Source of the DNA: Cladobotryum mycophilum
Lineage: Eukaryota > Ascomycota > Sordariomycetes > Hypocreales > Hypocreaceae
Direction of reading: 5' to 3'
Length of the DNA stretch: 64,000 bases
NCBI GenBank assembly: GCA_036429605.1
Contig: JAVFKD010000016.1
Coordinates: forward strand, 2,418,001 to 2,482,000
Part shown: in pieces, positions 1 through 12,110 of the stretch
Layout of the letters: every line of letters begins with the position of its first letter
Position numbering within the stretch: the stretch's first letter is position 1
Notes under the pieces: generated by a model
Database searches by the model: none
Seen by the model: only the letters and a program-made list of their open reading frames with translations
What the model was told of the DNA's origin: nothing
Position numbers and translations under genes: made by a program

Positions 1-47
1 CGCGAATATAATTCTCTCCCCCAAATCAAAATGTCGGTAAGATGGAT

Positions 48-1797
48 TTAGTCACCATAATCATCTTCTCCGTCACCGCCCTTGACATTTGCATCTTTGC
101 GAATAGGGATCTTGATGCCTTGGGTGGCGAATATTTTGCTGAGTGGCGTGCTTTCGCAAACACCTGGGAATTTCTTGGCTGAGTAGACATTGAAGACTTC
201 GCTAAAGCACGAGGCCAAGATTGGCGCTCGCCCAGTATTCACCTTGAGGACACTACCATCGTGCGATGGTGGGCCTCGTGGTCCAACGTTGACAAAGGAG
301 AATCTGAGCCTGTTGCTGACTTTTAGCCATCTGCTTGCTCAACCACTCGTTTCCCTCTGGGTATAACTTACCGGAAAGGGCCTTCAGTTCGTACACTGAG
401 ATCCTGTAAAACAAACCAAATACCAACTCTATCTGTAGTATCACTTAGGCGAAATGCACTTGCTGCAAGACTTCCAATAAGGTTGCGAGTGAACATGCCT
501 TGTGGCTGCCCACCGACCATTGCCATTCTTGCTAGAGAGCTCTGGTCTTGCGTGTAGCCACCCGGCGTTGAGGTCCCATTCCTGCTGAAGGGTGTCATGC
601 TGGCTTGCGATGGTAGTGGTGGTACTCCTCCATCTGAACGATAGCTCTGATGTTGTGGGAAGTACTGTTGTGGGGGACCGTATGACCCTGTTGGTGGATA
701 AGGTGTGGATGTTGCTATCACCATACAGTTAGACTTGAAGATATGCTGCGACAGAGTCTGTTATAGTATACATACATTGACTATAGCTCGGTTGTGTCTG
801 GTAGTCCTGCACGAAACCCACAGGTTGTGGGGAATTGTATGTCGGTTCACGACCTGATGGAAGAACATGCTGACCATAAGGAACAGGAGCTGTATCTCCG
901 CTATTGAGTGTTGCATAAGAGTATGGTGTCGTTGAGGATATTGAAGGACTATTCGTCGAGGAACGGACTAAATTAACCTCTCGGGTTCCATCTTCATTCC
1001 AGAGATCAACATTCAGAACAAACATGGAATGGTCAATCTCACTAGTACTGATGAATTAGAGTTTTGCAAATCAGACATTGCGCAGTCAAATATAAATTGT
1101 TAGACCAATTAACGTACTTGCAATCGAGTTCCTTGCCAGTAGCCATATCGGTGATGATAAGTCGCACACAGGGGGTGGGGTAATCGGTCGTCGATCCTAG
1201 ATAATTGTTAGGAAATTTTGTATGCCAGCGACAGACAGGGAGAGGATGATTACCTTATCACCAAAACCGCACATGCGAGCTCTACGAGGCTGTTGAACTA
1301 CGTCAAGCCTAAATACAATACATCAGCTTCTTTCTTCAGGACTAAGGCTCCAATGGGAGTGACCAACTGATATTTGCGACCCGTAAATTCATCGACCTTG
1401 GCAAATGGCAACAGCATCTTAGGTGCGCCATTCTGCAGTTCTGAGTGTATCAGAGCGGTAGAGGTGGATGTCGCCGGGTGTTCTTGGGGTCGGGGAGGAA
1501 GACTAGCGGGGGTCTGGTTCTGGGATTTGGGCTGGGTGATATGCGATGGGTGTTGATGATGTTGGGGTTGATGAGACTGTAGGTGTTGTGGTTGAGGAGG
1601 AGGGTGGTTAAGGTGGAGTGGGTGAGGAAGATGATGTGACTGCACGTGTTGTGGGTGTGGCGGTGGTTGGTGTCGATACTGTTGTGATTGCTGCTGCTGC
1701 TGCTGATTCTGGTTCGGATGGGTTTGATGGTGCTGTTGGTGGAGTTGATGTGGGTGAGACTGTGTATGTTGATGAGGAAGCGGTTGCGAATGCGGTG

Positions 1798-1829
<32 letters not shown>

Positions 1830-2086
1830 GAATGTGGCGGCGGAGGCAACTGGTGCGGGTGTTGATGCTGGTGCGGATGAACAAGTCCTTGAGGGTGCGA
1901 ATTGTGATGGGTATGAAGCGATGGAGGCTGCTGGTGTTGAGGCGGCGGTGCTTGGTGATGATATGATGAGTGGTGTAACGAGCCTGGGCCGGTGCCTGAA
2001 CCAGGAGGTGGCATCGAGGCTGGATAGCCAGGGCCCCCGATGGGCACCTGCTGATGAATATCCGAGGGACCATAAGCCGAATTCAT
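48..2086 (-). CDS. velB: VelB velvet-family developmental regulator (six exons, one apparent frameshift)
   Basis: Velvet-domain transcriptional regulator. In the family VelB pairs with VeA or VosA in the nucleus and links light, sporulation and secondary metabolism. Exons I infer: 2086-1368, 1308-1254, 1196-1118, 1041-776, 714-372 and 309-48. The N-terminal ~240 residues are low complexity, rich in His, Gln and Pro, with a polyQ run. The velvet domain follows: ARMCGFGDK, DRRPITPPP, then after an inserted Ser/Pro/Tyr-rich segment GMFTRNLIGSLAASAF, LQDLSVRTEGPFR and APILASCFSEVF. The start ATG at 2086 gives MNSAY, as in other VelB proteins. Intron 1 (1309-1367) uses a GTTGGT donor. Reading frame is lost within the GGGGG at 1171-1175; one extra G restores PPPCVRLI, and the total becomes 575 codons. 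The gene is divergent from HIS1. Family assignment is firm; the break is probably a sequence error. Confidence 0.93.
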
Positions 2087-3253
2087 GATGGTTCGAACGT
2101 TGTGGCCGAGGGAGGAAGGGACGCACAGCACACCTGCTCTGCCACAGACCTGTTGTGGACGATGACAGTGGCGAGTAGACAAACAGGATGCGTGCCCATA
2201 TAGGTGAGGTCGGCACGTAAAACAAAGCAAAGCAAAAGTACTAGGTAGGTCAGAGACAGGTTAGGCCGTTGGGACGTTATTAGTTGTCTGAAGGTACGGC
2301 ACAGCATGGATATGTGGAGACGTTATGTATGCACTGGTGAACGGGAGCGCTAAGCTTATAAGAGTAGAAATGGATAGCCCGTGCTTTAGTAACTTGGACC
2401 TTCTGCGCACATGCTCGCAATGAAGTAATTTAGGATACATTAGTATGGCGCGGAGATCAACTAGTGTAGATGTGAAGGAAGGGCTTGCAGTAAGATGCAG
2501 GGTCGTACTAATCTGCATGAAAGGCTTGTTTAAACAACGAATATGTCGGAATGGATTGTGCCCCTTGAAAGGCTCAAACGCAAACAAACCGTATTCCAGA
2601 TGCACTTAGTAGGAATCAACCGCTCTCCATTGACAAGGGTACCCATGTACGAATATGTTATTACCCGATCAAACCAAAAGGTACTTTGAACAATTGTCTG
2701 CGTAACATTGAGAGAGGAGGCTGGATGCAATGACGACGAGTCTCCTGTTTTCCAAGTACGGTAGATAGATGCTAAGAAGTATATTGGAAGGGGAGGGTCA
2801 TTGAAAGAGTAAAATTGGCAGTTTATCTTCTTGTATATGTTAGTTACCCACCCAATAATTATTTTGTACGAAAAGACAACGTCAACCTTGGAGGTACTCG
2901 TGAGTCTCCGATAATAAGATATTCACTTTGCACTATTCGCTTTTGTGCATATTAACTAGTTGCTGCCGATTCGCTGTCGGGGATACCAGCAACGCCTGCT
3001 TCTCCAGCCACACCCCCCCCCCCCACCAAGCTGGGGCTTGTTGTAATAACTCATGCCCCGCGGTCGGAGCTTTGAAGCATCAATGAATCAGAATCAGCTC
3101 CGTGGCCATAACTCTATTAACTCATCACATATTTTTCTTTTTCTTCTTCCTTAACTTGATTTCCGAAGAGGCACACAGATAATAACCTCTCATAACAGTT
3201 CAATTGTTTCCCAGTCTCATTGGATCGTTTCATCCACATTTTGGATTTTGGCA
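2087..3253. promoter_or_regulatory. velB-HIS1 divergent intergenic region
   Basis: About 1.2 kb between two divergent starts, with no convincing coding sequence. It contains a C12 tract at 3013-3024 and a pyrimidine-rich tract at 3132-3151 about 100 bp before the HIS1 ATG, as is common in fungal promoters. TGAATCA at 3084-3090 is one base away from the Gcn4/CpcA site TGA(C/G)TCA and would suit amino-acid control of HIS1. That match is weak evidence on its own. Confidence 0.45.
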
Positions 3254-4470
3254 ATGGATCTCGTCAACAGGTTAGTTCATCCCCTTTATAACAGGGGAAT
3301 TCTAGTGGTTAGACAACTTCCTCTCATAACTGCTAACATACATATATACAAGCCTTGAGGGCCGACTGCTATTTGCAGTGCCAAAGAGTATGTCACTATG
3401 TGGATTCGGATATTGTTTTTATTGGACGATTGGCTAACCGAGTTACTATGCTAGAGGGCCGACTTAATCAAGCTGCGTTAAACCTGCTAGAAGGCGCCGA
3501 TATTCAATTCAGACGGGAGAATCGATTGGATATTGCCCTTGTCAAAAATCTTCAAATAGCGTTGATCTTTCTACCAGCTACTGATATTCCAACATTTGTT
3601 GGCCAGGGTCGTGTTGACCTGGGTATTACTGGATGGGATCAAATCCAGGAGTACGAGGCTGCTGTACGGACCGCTGCTACTGATGGCGAGCAAGACGACC
3701 GAGTGTCAGGCAGCGAAACGGTTCTGGAACTTGAGTTTGGAGCCTGCCGGCTCCAAGTGCAGGTTCCAGAGAAGGGCAAATATATTAACAGCAAAGACCT
3801 CATTGGCCACACCATAGGCACAAGTTTCGTCAACCTTACAGCGGAATATTTTGCCCGCCTTGAATCGGAATCCACAACCACTGAATCTCTGGACCTCGTT
3901 CCCCGCAACAAACTGCGTACCAAAATTGTGGAGTTGAGTGGCAGTGTTGAGGCTGCTTGTGCTCTGGGAGTTGCCGATGGCATCGTTGATCTCGTTGGTA
4001 GGTCTTTACTGCTCATTATCTATGATTAATATCTCTTCTTTCTTTTAGATTGCCCTTTTGGGATAACAACTGGTCTATTGATACTGACATTTGAACAAGA
4101 GTCGGGTGAAACTATGAGGGCTGCAGGATTAAAGGCTATAGATACTGTAGTTGAATCCGCCGCGGTTCTCATTAAGTCGCGCTCTCCCTCTGACCCTGAG
4201 ATGGTGGAGCTTATTGCATCTAGAATACGTGGCGTCATTACTGCCCAGCGATTTGTTTTATGCCAATACAATATCGAACGGTGCCGTTTGGTTGACGCTA
4301 CCCAAATCACACCGGGCAAACGTGCCCCGACAGTAACGACCCTCGACGCGGAAGGATGGGTAGCAGTCAGCTCTATGGTGGAGAAGAAGAGAATTGCACT
4401 GGTTATGGATAACTTGACTCGTGTTGGTGCGCAGGACATTATTGTGCTTGATATTCACAACACCCGTTAG
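3254..4470 (+). CDS. HIS1: ATP phosphoribosyltransferase, first step of histidine biosynthesis
   Basis: Condenses ATP with PRPP to phosphoribosyl-ATP in the cytosol. It is usually feedback-inhibited by histidine through the C-terminal domain. Four exons: 3254-3270, 3353-3387, 3455-3997 and 4100-4470 (321 residues). The tiny first exon encodes MDLVN, followed by LEGRLLFAVPKKGRLNQAA. Family motifs are clear: FRRENRLDIALVKN, DIPTFVGQGRVDLGITG and the late VDLVESGETMRAAGL, then a HisG_C-type regulatory domain ending KKRIALVMDNLTRVGAQDI. Length suits the fungal monofunctional enzyme. The third intron is 102 bp and its acceptor was chosen to restore the conserved VESGETM. The gene is convergent with cch1, with about 340 bp between the stops. 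Confidence 0.95.
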
Positions 4471-4810
4471 ATCAGGGTTCAATGAGAGGCTACGATGGTA
4501 TTTCCATCATTTTCCTGCACTTCAAAACCATCCACCTGGAGATATATTGTCTTGGCATGTTTGGTTTAATGACTCGAATGTTTCCTCTGAGGGTTTACAT
4601 AAATGATATTTTATTGTACGTAGGTGTAATATTGCATTAATGGTGAAAAAGGCAACGGATTCCTTGATACTTTGATTAACTTCCCATGCCCGAAACGCCG
4701 CGCTGATTATATCGTCTCAAGTGTTCACATAATGCATTGGTACCAATCTGATTGACTGGTACACCTGTCTCTGACTCCCCTGTTTAACAGGCTTGGACTT
4801 TGGGCAAAGT

Positions 4811-7800
4811 CTAGCCTAGGTCACCATATCTATATGCGTCCCTATCCGATGCTCGTGTTGCACTCCGCCGAATGCTGTCTACCCAGACTGAATCGTCCAA
4901 CATGTCCTGGGCTGGCGTCACACTCAACGCACTCACTGCACTTCCTCGACGACCCATTTCACCTGAAGCCTCTCCATCCGCATCAGGCTCGTAGAGCTCG
5001 AAACTAAAAGCTGATGGTGCACCTGACTGATGGCTATTTATGGGTTGCAACCGGGGGAGACTCAGTGGATGATGTTGTGTGGGATCATGTACTGTTATCT
5101 CTGTTGACCAAGCCGACTTCTTGAGATGCCGTGCACTCTCGTCGAGACGCGTGGTCGCTGAAGCTTGGGTTCTGTTTCTATCAAGCGCTCCTTCTTCTCC
5201 TTCGTCAATCAAGATATCAGGCACCCTAAGTTGCGGAATGGCAGACAAGCGCGCAGCACGTTTTCGTTCCATATGTTGTTTGAACTTCCTTGACCAATAG
5301 CTATATTATCAATGTAAGCCTCTGCCTATTATTTTCGTTGTCAATCATTAGAAAATTACCCACAGTGTATCGAAAAAGCCTTGCACGATTCGTCGTCGAA
5401 TCCCTTCATCGACGCGTTGCAGACGGGCTCGTCGCCTTAGGAATTCCTCCAACCTTGACAGAGTTAGTTTTTTATTTCATAAAATCTGGGAATTTGGAGG
5501 TGGTACTTTAAACTTTTGCTGTCGTTGATGATATTGTAATGAGCAAGAATCATCAAAACGTCTGTAAAAGCGATGCCCTTGTCTGGATCTGCACCCACTA
5601 GGACCTCCTCGTAGAAGATATTAAAACGATGGCGCCGTTCGCGGATCTTTTTTAGATCGAGATGAGCCAGCCGCTGGTTCAGCTTATTGATGTCTACTTC
5701 GCTGAGTGCATTGATTGAGATGATTGAGGTGTGTCGCGATGCCCTAACATCGCCGCGAACATCTTCGAGAATTTGCCGAACCGAATCCTCTGGCTCATAG
5801 ATACGCATCTGGAATACACCGGATAACTCGCCTAGTAGTCGTGGAAATGCTTCCTTTGTGATATAACCCGTGCCAGCGGGATCAACACTTCGCCATGCTT
5901 CCTTGAAGCGTCGAATCTCGTCTCGGTCAACAATAGCCATGCCACTCGAGCGTTGATAGACATAGCTGAAGCTTTCGTAGATGAGCGACACAAAAAGGTT
6001 GACGAAGATATACATGCTAACGATATTCCAGGCCACAAACAAGAATCTGGCCCAGGGTTTGCTACCACAGTCGCTGTCAAAGAAGTTGGCATTCTCCACA
6101 CAAAGTGGTGGTTCAATGGCGGCGTAGTCTTCCATTATCTGGTTCCATCCTTCGCCAAGGCTCATGCGGAACAATAATATCAAGGCGTTTGGAACTGTTC
6201 GAAAGTTGATATCACTCCCCTCATTTGCCCCAAAGCGTGTTAAACTGAAGGCCTGTGTCATGGCAATAGAAAAAACAAGAAAAAATACAAACCAGGTTGC
6301 TAGCAAGTTGCCAATCACAGGCAAACTCGCAGCGGCTGTTTTGAATAACTGATCTAGGGCGTCGTTCCGCGGAATGACGAGCAGAACAATGGCGACGAGA
6401 AAGAACTTGTGTAGTTGTATGTAGGTGTCCTGGCTGGTATCCGCAATCAAAAGTGCAAGGGTCGATATGAAGGCGCCAGACACAGATACTAAAGAGTAGA
6501 GGTCCCAAGAGCTTCGTCGGAAACGCGTCCAGCCTAATCCAATAATTCGAATGGTGATGTTTGTTATATAGATGAGAATAAACATCAAGAAGATGTATTC
6601 GCGTGTTGTTGCCCACCACACTGGCTCATCATTAAACTCTATCACGAGCAAAAGAAGATGCAAAACTAGTACCATTGTGACAGCTTGATACCACTTGCCT
6701 CGCTTTTCAATTGCTCTTTTGTGGCACCATTTTTTCCACGTCTTTTCCGAATCGTCATAGGAACTTTTGGATGGTGATATGTGGCGTAGAAGCTTGCGCA
6801 ACTCAAGCCATGATCGTTGTTCGGCTGTAAGAAAGGCCACACCCGTCTGTTCTGTATAATTCCGCATGAAGACGGAAATAAAAAGGGTGAGGATGAAAAC
6901 CGTTGCCAAGAGGTTGAAGACAACGAAGAAGACAGCATTTCCCTCGGATGAAAGATCTTGTGGTTGTATGCCCCGGCCTGCAATGGCTTGTGCAGCAAAG
7001 GAAACATCAACCCATCCCTCTTGGCTAACAATTTGAAAAAGAGTGAAGAGTGAAGCTCCAAAATCATCAAAGCCAAAATAAGGGTTTGAAGCGGCTCTTG
7101 GCGCCAACATTGACCAATCTTCTCTATAGGGTGTGCTGTTAAACTCGCCGAAGCATTCGTTGAGCATGGATATCCCATTTGAGTCGTTGCAGGCAACCAT
7201 TAGGCCGCTGAATAGATTTAATCCATATATGGCAAATGGGATAAGGAGCGATATTGACACAAACGCAGCTCCGAAAAGTTTCCACCAGCCAACAATTATG
7301 AGTGAGTGAAATGTGTCCCTTGCACTGTCACTGAGGTTCAATAGGCGAAGCGCCCGGAGAGCTTTGAATGCCCCCACTGCTCTTGATATGGCGCCGTCGT
7401 TGATCAGTAACGTTACGACATTGATCCAGAGGGTTATCAAGACGACGCTATCAATAATTCCCCAAGAGCTACGTAAGTAGGCGTTTGGTGTCCAAATCAG
7501 ACCATCTGCAATCACTTTGATAACAGCCTCAATAGTAAACACAATGGCGAAGGACATATCTGTCCAGACATACCAGTTTGTCAAGTTGGAGCCATGCTCT
7601 TTCCGAAATTCTTTCTGATACAACGGTGTTGCTATACACGCTATTACGACCATGGCCACAACAGCAGCATAGACGAATGCTGAGATCGAATACCAGGCTA
7701 TCTTATTTGGCTCCAACCCGTCAAATCGCTCGGATCCCCTAGACGGTCCTACGAGGGTTTGGCAGAAGCGACGGATTCGGCTCTTTGGTGGGAAAAGGTA

Positions 7801-10800
7801 CAGTGAAGTGTTATATCTTGGGTGTCGAGCGAGGTACTCTCTCTGAGCTTTTCGTCGAGCGGACGTGGCCGAAACCACCTGACGGGCCATTTGGCGAGGG
7901 TCCAAATTATCGTTTGGACCGTCAAATCGAATATTAGAATAAAAGGGATTCGGGTCGTGTTTGCCAATTCGATTCATAATCTTGCCCCAAAGATTAGAAA
8001 GAAATCCTGGCTTGATGTCGCCCATAAATGTTGTTTTACTTCTTTGTGGCGGACTTCTTTGCTCTGTATTGACGCGGAGAGGCTCTGCTGAATCATCATC
8101 CAGGAATTCACGCACTACGGCGTCCTTTAGGAGCATCTCCATCATAGCTGGACCGTAGTCTAGGGGATCTTTTCGTCGACGAGACCGTCCGAAATTGAAG
8201 ATTGTGGACAGGGATAGATTATTAGATGCCTGCCCCAGTTCTTTTCTCTGAAGGAATGCCTTAACTTGCTCTAATCGCTTCTCATCCTCCGACACGTCGA
8301 AATTCTCTTGAATAACTGCGATAAACATGTTTATCAAGATGAAGAATGCCAGTATGAACCAACCGATTAAAAATATGGCTCCAATCCAAGCAGTGCCGAG
8401 AGACGTAGTATAGGACGTAACGGAATATAAGATCGCCGTCCAGTTCTCGCTAGACAATATCTGATACATGCCTAGAAATGAATTGAAAATTGTGTAGAAG
8501 GAAACGCGATTGAGTCCACCACCATCGTCGTTTATAGGTATTTCGCCCCTGAAGAGTTGAGCAGCAAAGATTGCAACCAAGAACGTCATCAAGAAGACGA
8601 AAAGCATCAGGTTTCCGATACCTGCCGAGCTGCCTAAAACTAGGAGAATGAGTGTCCGTGTGACTGGAATTGCTAGGACAACTCGGTAGGCCCGGAGTAT
8701 TTGGAAGAAGGTAAGCCAAGCATAGGCACGAGTCTGCCTTATTGGAGGGACGAGAATAACTGATGTTATTATTGCTAAACCCAGATCAAAGAGATTGCGC
8801 CAGCTTCGATGAAACCCGCGCCAATCGGCAAAAAATCGAATGATCATCTCTATATCCAGAAGGATTGTAGCAACAATTTCTGCAGCATCGATAAATCGTT
8901 CTCGAGAATGGGACATGGATGCACTACGGCATGCCTCACAGAGCAGGGCGAAAGTAACTACTAGCACCCAAAAAAGAGATGTTCTATCATATAAAATCTG
9001 TAACGATGAGGGTTTCCGTGGTCGCTGGTCTGGATGAGGTTGCATTGACGGTTCCTGTTCGTCTGTAAACGCGCTGGATTTGCTCTCCTCTCTGATAACT
9101 TGAAATGAAGAAGTGATGACGGCTATCAGAAGGTTTGTCAACCAGAGCATCATGATCATAATGCCGGCTCCGAAGAAAAGGGCGGCCTGTGAATAGTCCG
9201 ATCCCATGGTGTAGTACATGAGATCAGAGAATGTGTTGGCACTCATGATGACAAACACAAGCTCAAGAGAATGAAGGATGTTGTCGAAATTGACAGTACC
9301 GTTGTACGGATTTCCTTGCTGGAGGCAGATAGAGCCTCTGGGGCAAAGAAAACCTTTCCCATCGTCGGTTCCATTCTTAAGCCCTTCTAATGAATCAGGG
9401 GTACCAAATTTAACCCAAGGTAGAGTTACTCCTGTGTCATTATCCAGATAGCCACCACAAAATTCCATATCGTTGGTAAAGGCGGCTGAAAGGTTTTTCG
9501 GATCGAGGGGTCCAACCATACACACTGACGGGTCAGACTTGACTTGAAGCTTTGAACACCGATGATAGCAAAGAGTAGCCAAAAGAAGCTGATGAGAAAT
9601 GCGACACGAACAAGAAGAGGCGCAGCTTTTTTAAGACTCCTCAAAATAATCTAGCTGATGTTAGCCTAATGTGACCGACCCTTATAGATTCGTGTAGGCT
9701 GGCTTACCGCGGTACCATGAGTAAGTGCCAATAACCTCAATATCCGAAGACAGCTCAGCATCTTAAATAGATATAGATGATGGCGATGCTCCAGCCCTGT
9801 GATGCCTAGTATGAAGGCAATCCAGAACGAAACCACGGCGAGAAAGTCTAGGCGATTGAACGAGTGACGCAAGAAAGCTCGACGGGCTAATTGAAATCGT
9901 TGCTGGTCTTCCAAAGTTTGCGGCTGTACCTGCGGACCCTGCATGATAGTCGTGAAAGATCGAGCAAACACTGGGGCTTGAAATTGAGCCTGACGGGAGC
10001 CTTTGACAGATTTATGCCGTTGAGGTTGAAACACTGCTTTGTACTGATCCGCAAGGGCGGCCCGGATTCCCTTTGTACGATCAATGGTGCTGTATTCTTC
10101 AGCATTCAGGATAAACCCCGAGACGATGATTCGCGCAAAAATCTCTATAGTAAAGATAACAAAAAGACCGAGCATAGCCCAATCGATGGGCTTTTTGCCC
10201 CATCGTTCCGGCCGCTCATTGCCAGGACTAAATACACTAGGCCCAGACTCCACGGCGAGCAAGACAGTTTGCAAAACAATAAGGAGCAAGATTAACGGTT
10301 CTGTATAGGGATTGACCAGGAGGTCGCACATTTTGAGTCTGATCTTGTTTTCGGGGGAGAAAATGCCTAAAGAATACCCTTTGAGCGGATTTGGAGGGGT
10401 GGCGCGGGAGGGCGAGGTAAGACGATCCCGAGTCTCGGCAAAGAACAGCTGTTCTTCTGTTTTTTCTCTTGGCGACTTGGCTGTTTGGGAGTTGTATGAT
10501 GTATCAACATCAAGCATGGAGGTAACTGTGTTTCTGGACTTGTCCCGGACCGAGCCATGAGGGGAACGGGAGCGATAACGAGAGCTTTGCTGATCAACCA
10601 CCTCGCTCTCTCCGCTAATATTAACAACTCGCTGTGACATAGCTCGGACAATTGATCCCGCGCGATGAAAAGCTCCAGATGTCGAGGGCGAGCGACGAAG
10701 TCGATATTCGTCGGGAGCGAGAGACATTCCATAATTACGGTTACGGCCGGGTCGATAATTATCATCCAAGCCAGTTCCAACATTTTTGGATTCAAAGCCA

Positions 10801-11294
10801 CCAGTTGGATTGTTATCAATGTCGGGCACAGTCTGAAAGCTGTCCCTTGGTTGCGCATTATGATCTTGTGTGGCAAGAGAGCCAGACATCGGTTGCGCTC
10901 CAGCTGTAAGAGGAACTCTATCAGATTCGGTATAATATGGGTTTGGTGTTTCTTCTATGTAGTGAGGGCCCCCATCATAGATATCGTAAGAATTGTGAGA
11001 AAGTCGCGGCGATTGTGCTAAAGGTTGTGGTATCTGTGGAGGCAACGCTGCCTGTAAAGCGGTAGGGTCTATAGGCGATTCCGGACTGACACCATCGTCA
11101 GATGATGCGTTATACTGCTGATACCAAAATGTCGAGACTCCCGGAAGACTTGTACCCGTATCAATCGCGGGCGGTCTATGCTGTGATTGAGGCGCATCAT
11201 GGTCATATCCATTACTCTCTGATGAGAGTAGATCTTGTAGAGGTATTGACTGTCTTGCTTGGCTCTGGCGGTTATCTCGAGGATTGGACGACAT
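4811..11294 (-). CDS. cch1: Cch1 voltage-gated calcium channel alpha subunit (four exons, one apparent frameshift)
   Basis: Pore-forming subunit of the fungal high-affinity Ca2+ influx channel. In the family it works with Mid1 at the plasma membrane. Exons 11294-9708, 9650-5507, 5453-5364 and 5300-4811; introns are 57, 53 and 63 bp. About 2,100 residues: a ~320-residue polar N-tail, four six-helix repeats starting near residues 330, 755, 1180 and 1515, then an EF-hand-like segment (VDPAGTGYITKEAF, ~1780) and a polar C-tail. Segment S4 is visible in repeat I (CLRILRLLALT) and repeat III (FKALRALRLLNL). Pore loops read ANTFSD, SSENW, SQEGW and LGEGW. Frame is lost near GGGG at 9507-9510, between TRQCVWLDP and DPKNLSAAF; one extra base makes the CDS exactly 2,104 codons. 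Identity is secure; the break is probably a base-calling error. Confidence 0.95.
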
Positions 11295-12110
11295 AATCGC
11301 AGCAAAGTAGCGAAGTTTTAGCGATGGGGTCGATTCAACATCACGAATTGAAAGTCTGGGGTCACTACTTGTGTTAGATTGTAGACCATCGAAGTAGCGA
11401 CTATTTGGCTACGGCATTTGACAGAGTTGAAGGTTGGCCTGGAGAGGCTGTGCAAGGGACAGGCGAACTAACCATACAGTGCTATATTGACGAATTTGAT
11501 ACGGTTTCGCAAGACACCACGGAACGGTTGTTATGTAACGTTGTCTATATATAGACACACAGAATCTCACCTCAGGTCGCGAGCGACGACTCTTTAATCA
11601 CGAGTTGAGTTGCTACTAACAATTCTTCCTCGTTAACTGAAATCATATAACAAGATATAATATGTCAAGGGTGATAAAAAAAAGCACCTCACAAATTAAT
11701 CGACGTTCTTACTTGAGGCAGGTACTCGCGCATACAACCACGTTCCTGGATCCGCAGGACTGTTTCAGGCACACAATATGGCTAGGTACTAGGTAGATAG
11801 TTCTTATACTCCGTACTGTAGCAGAGACTATAAGCCATTTTTGGATAGATCTTGTGGTAGTACAACAAATAGTGGATCTCCACTGCTTTACGCGCCTCAC
11901 CCAAGCTGTGGCTGATGATGGACGCGTTTGTTCGTAGCGTACGCGATCTAATACTTGGAACTTCCATTCTTCCATCCTCTGTTAGATCATTGCATATGCA
12001 GCATGAGCCGCATTCGTTTGAACCTCATCCATGCTTATCCTCAGCAGCTTATCCCTACCCACACGATCAACCGGTCGTAAACTCAGTTGATCATATTCTT
12101 TCTGCCCACC
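11295..12110. promoter_or_regulatory. cch1-PHD gene divergent promoter region
   Basis: About 0.8 kb between the divergent starts of cch1 and the DDT/PHD gene. Short open frames here lack family motifs and I regard them as chance. I could not pick out a confident TATA or regulator site. Confidence 0.5.

Noticed and set aside
1450..2225. Long open frames overlapping velB exon 1 in both strands
   Set aside because: They are shadows of the CAA/CAG and His/Pro-codon repeats; composition is Asn/Thr/Ser or Val/Gly monotony without family motifs.
3013..3024. C12 tract as a functional element
   Set aside because: A simple homopolymer in a promoter; no partner motif seen, and its length is uncertain given the homopolymer problem.
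9487..9525. 36 bp intron to explain the cch1 frameshift
   Set aside because: Too short and leaves the wrong phase.
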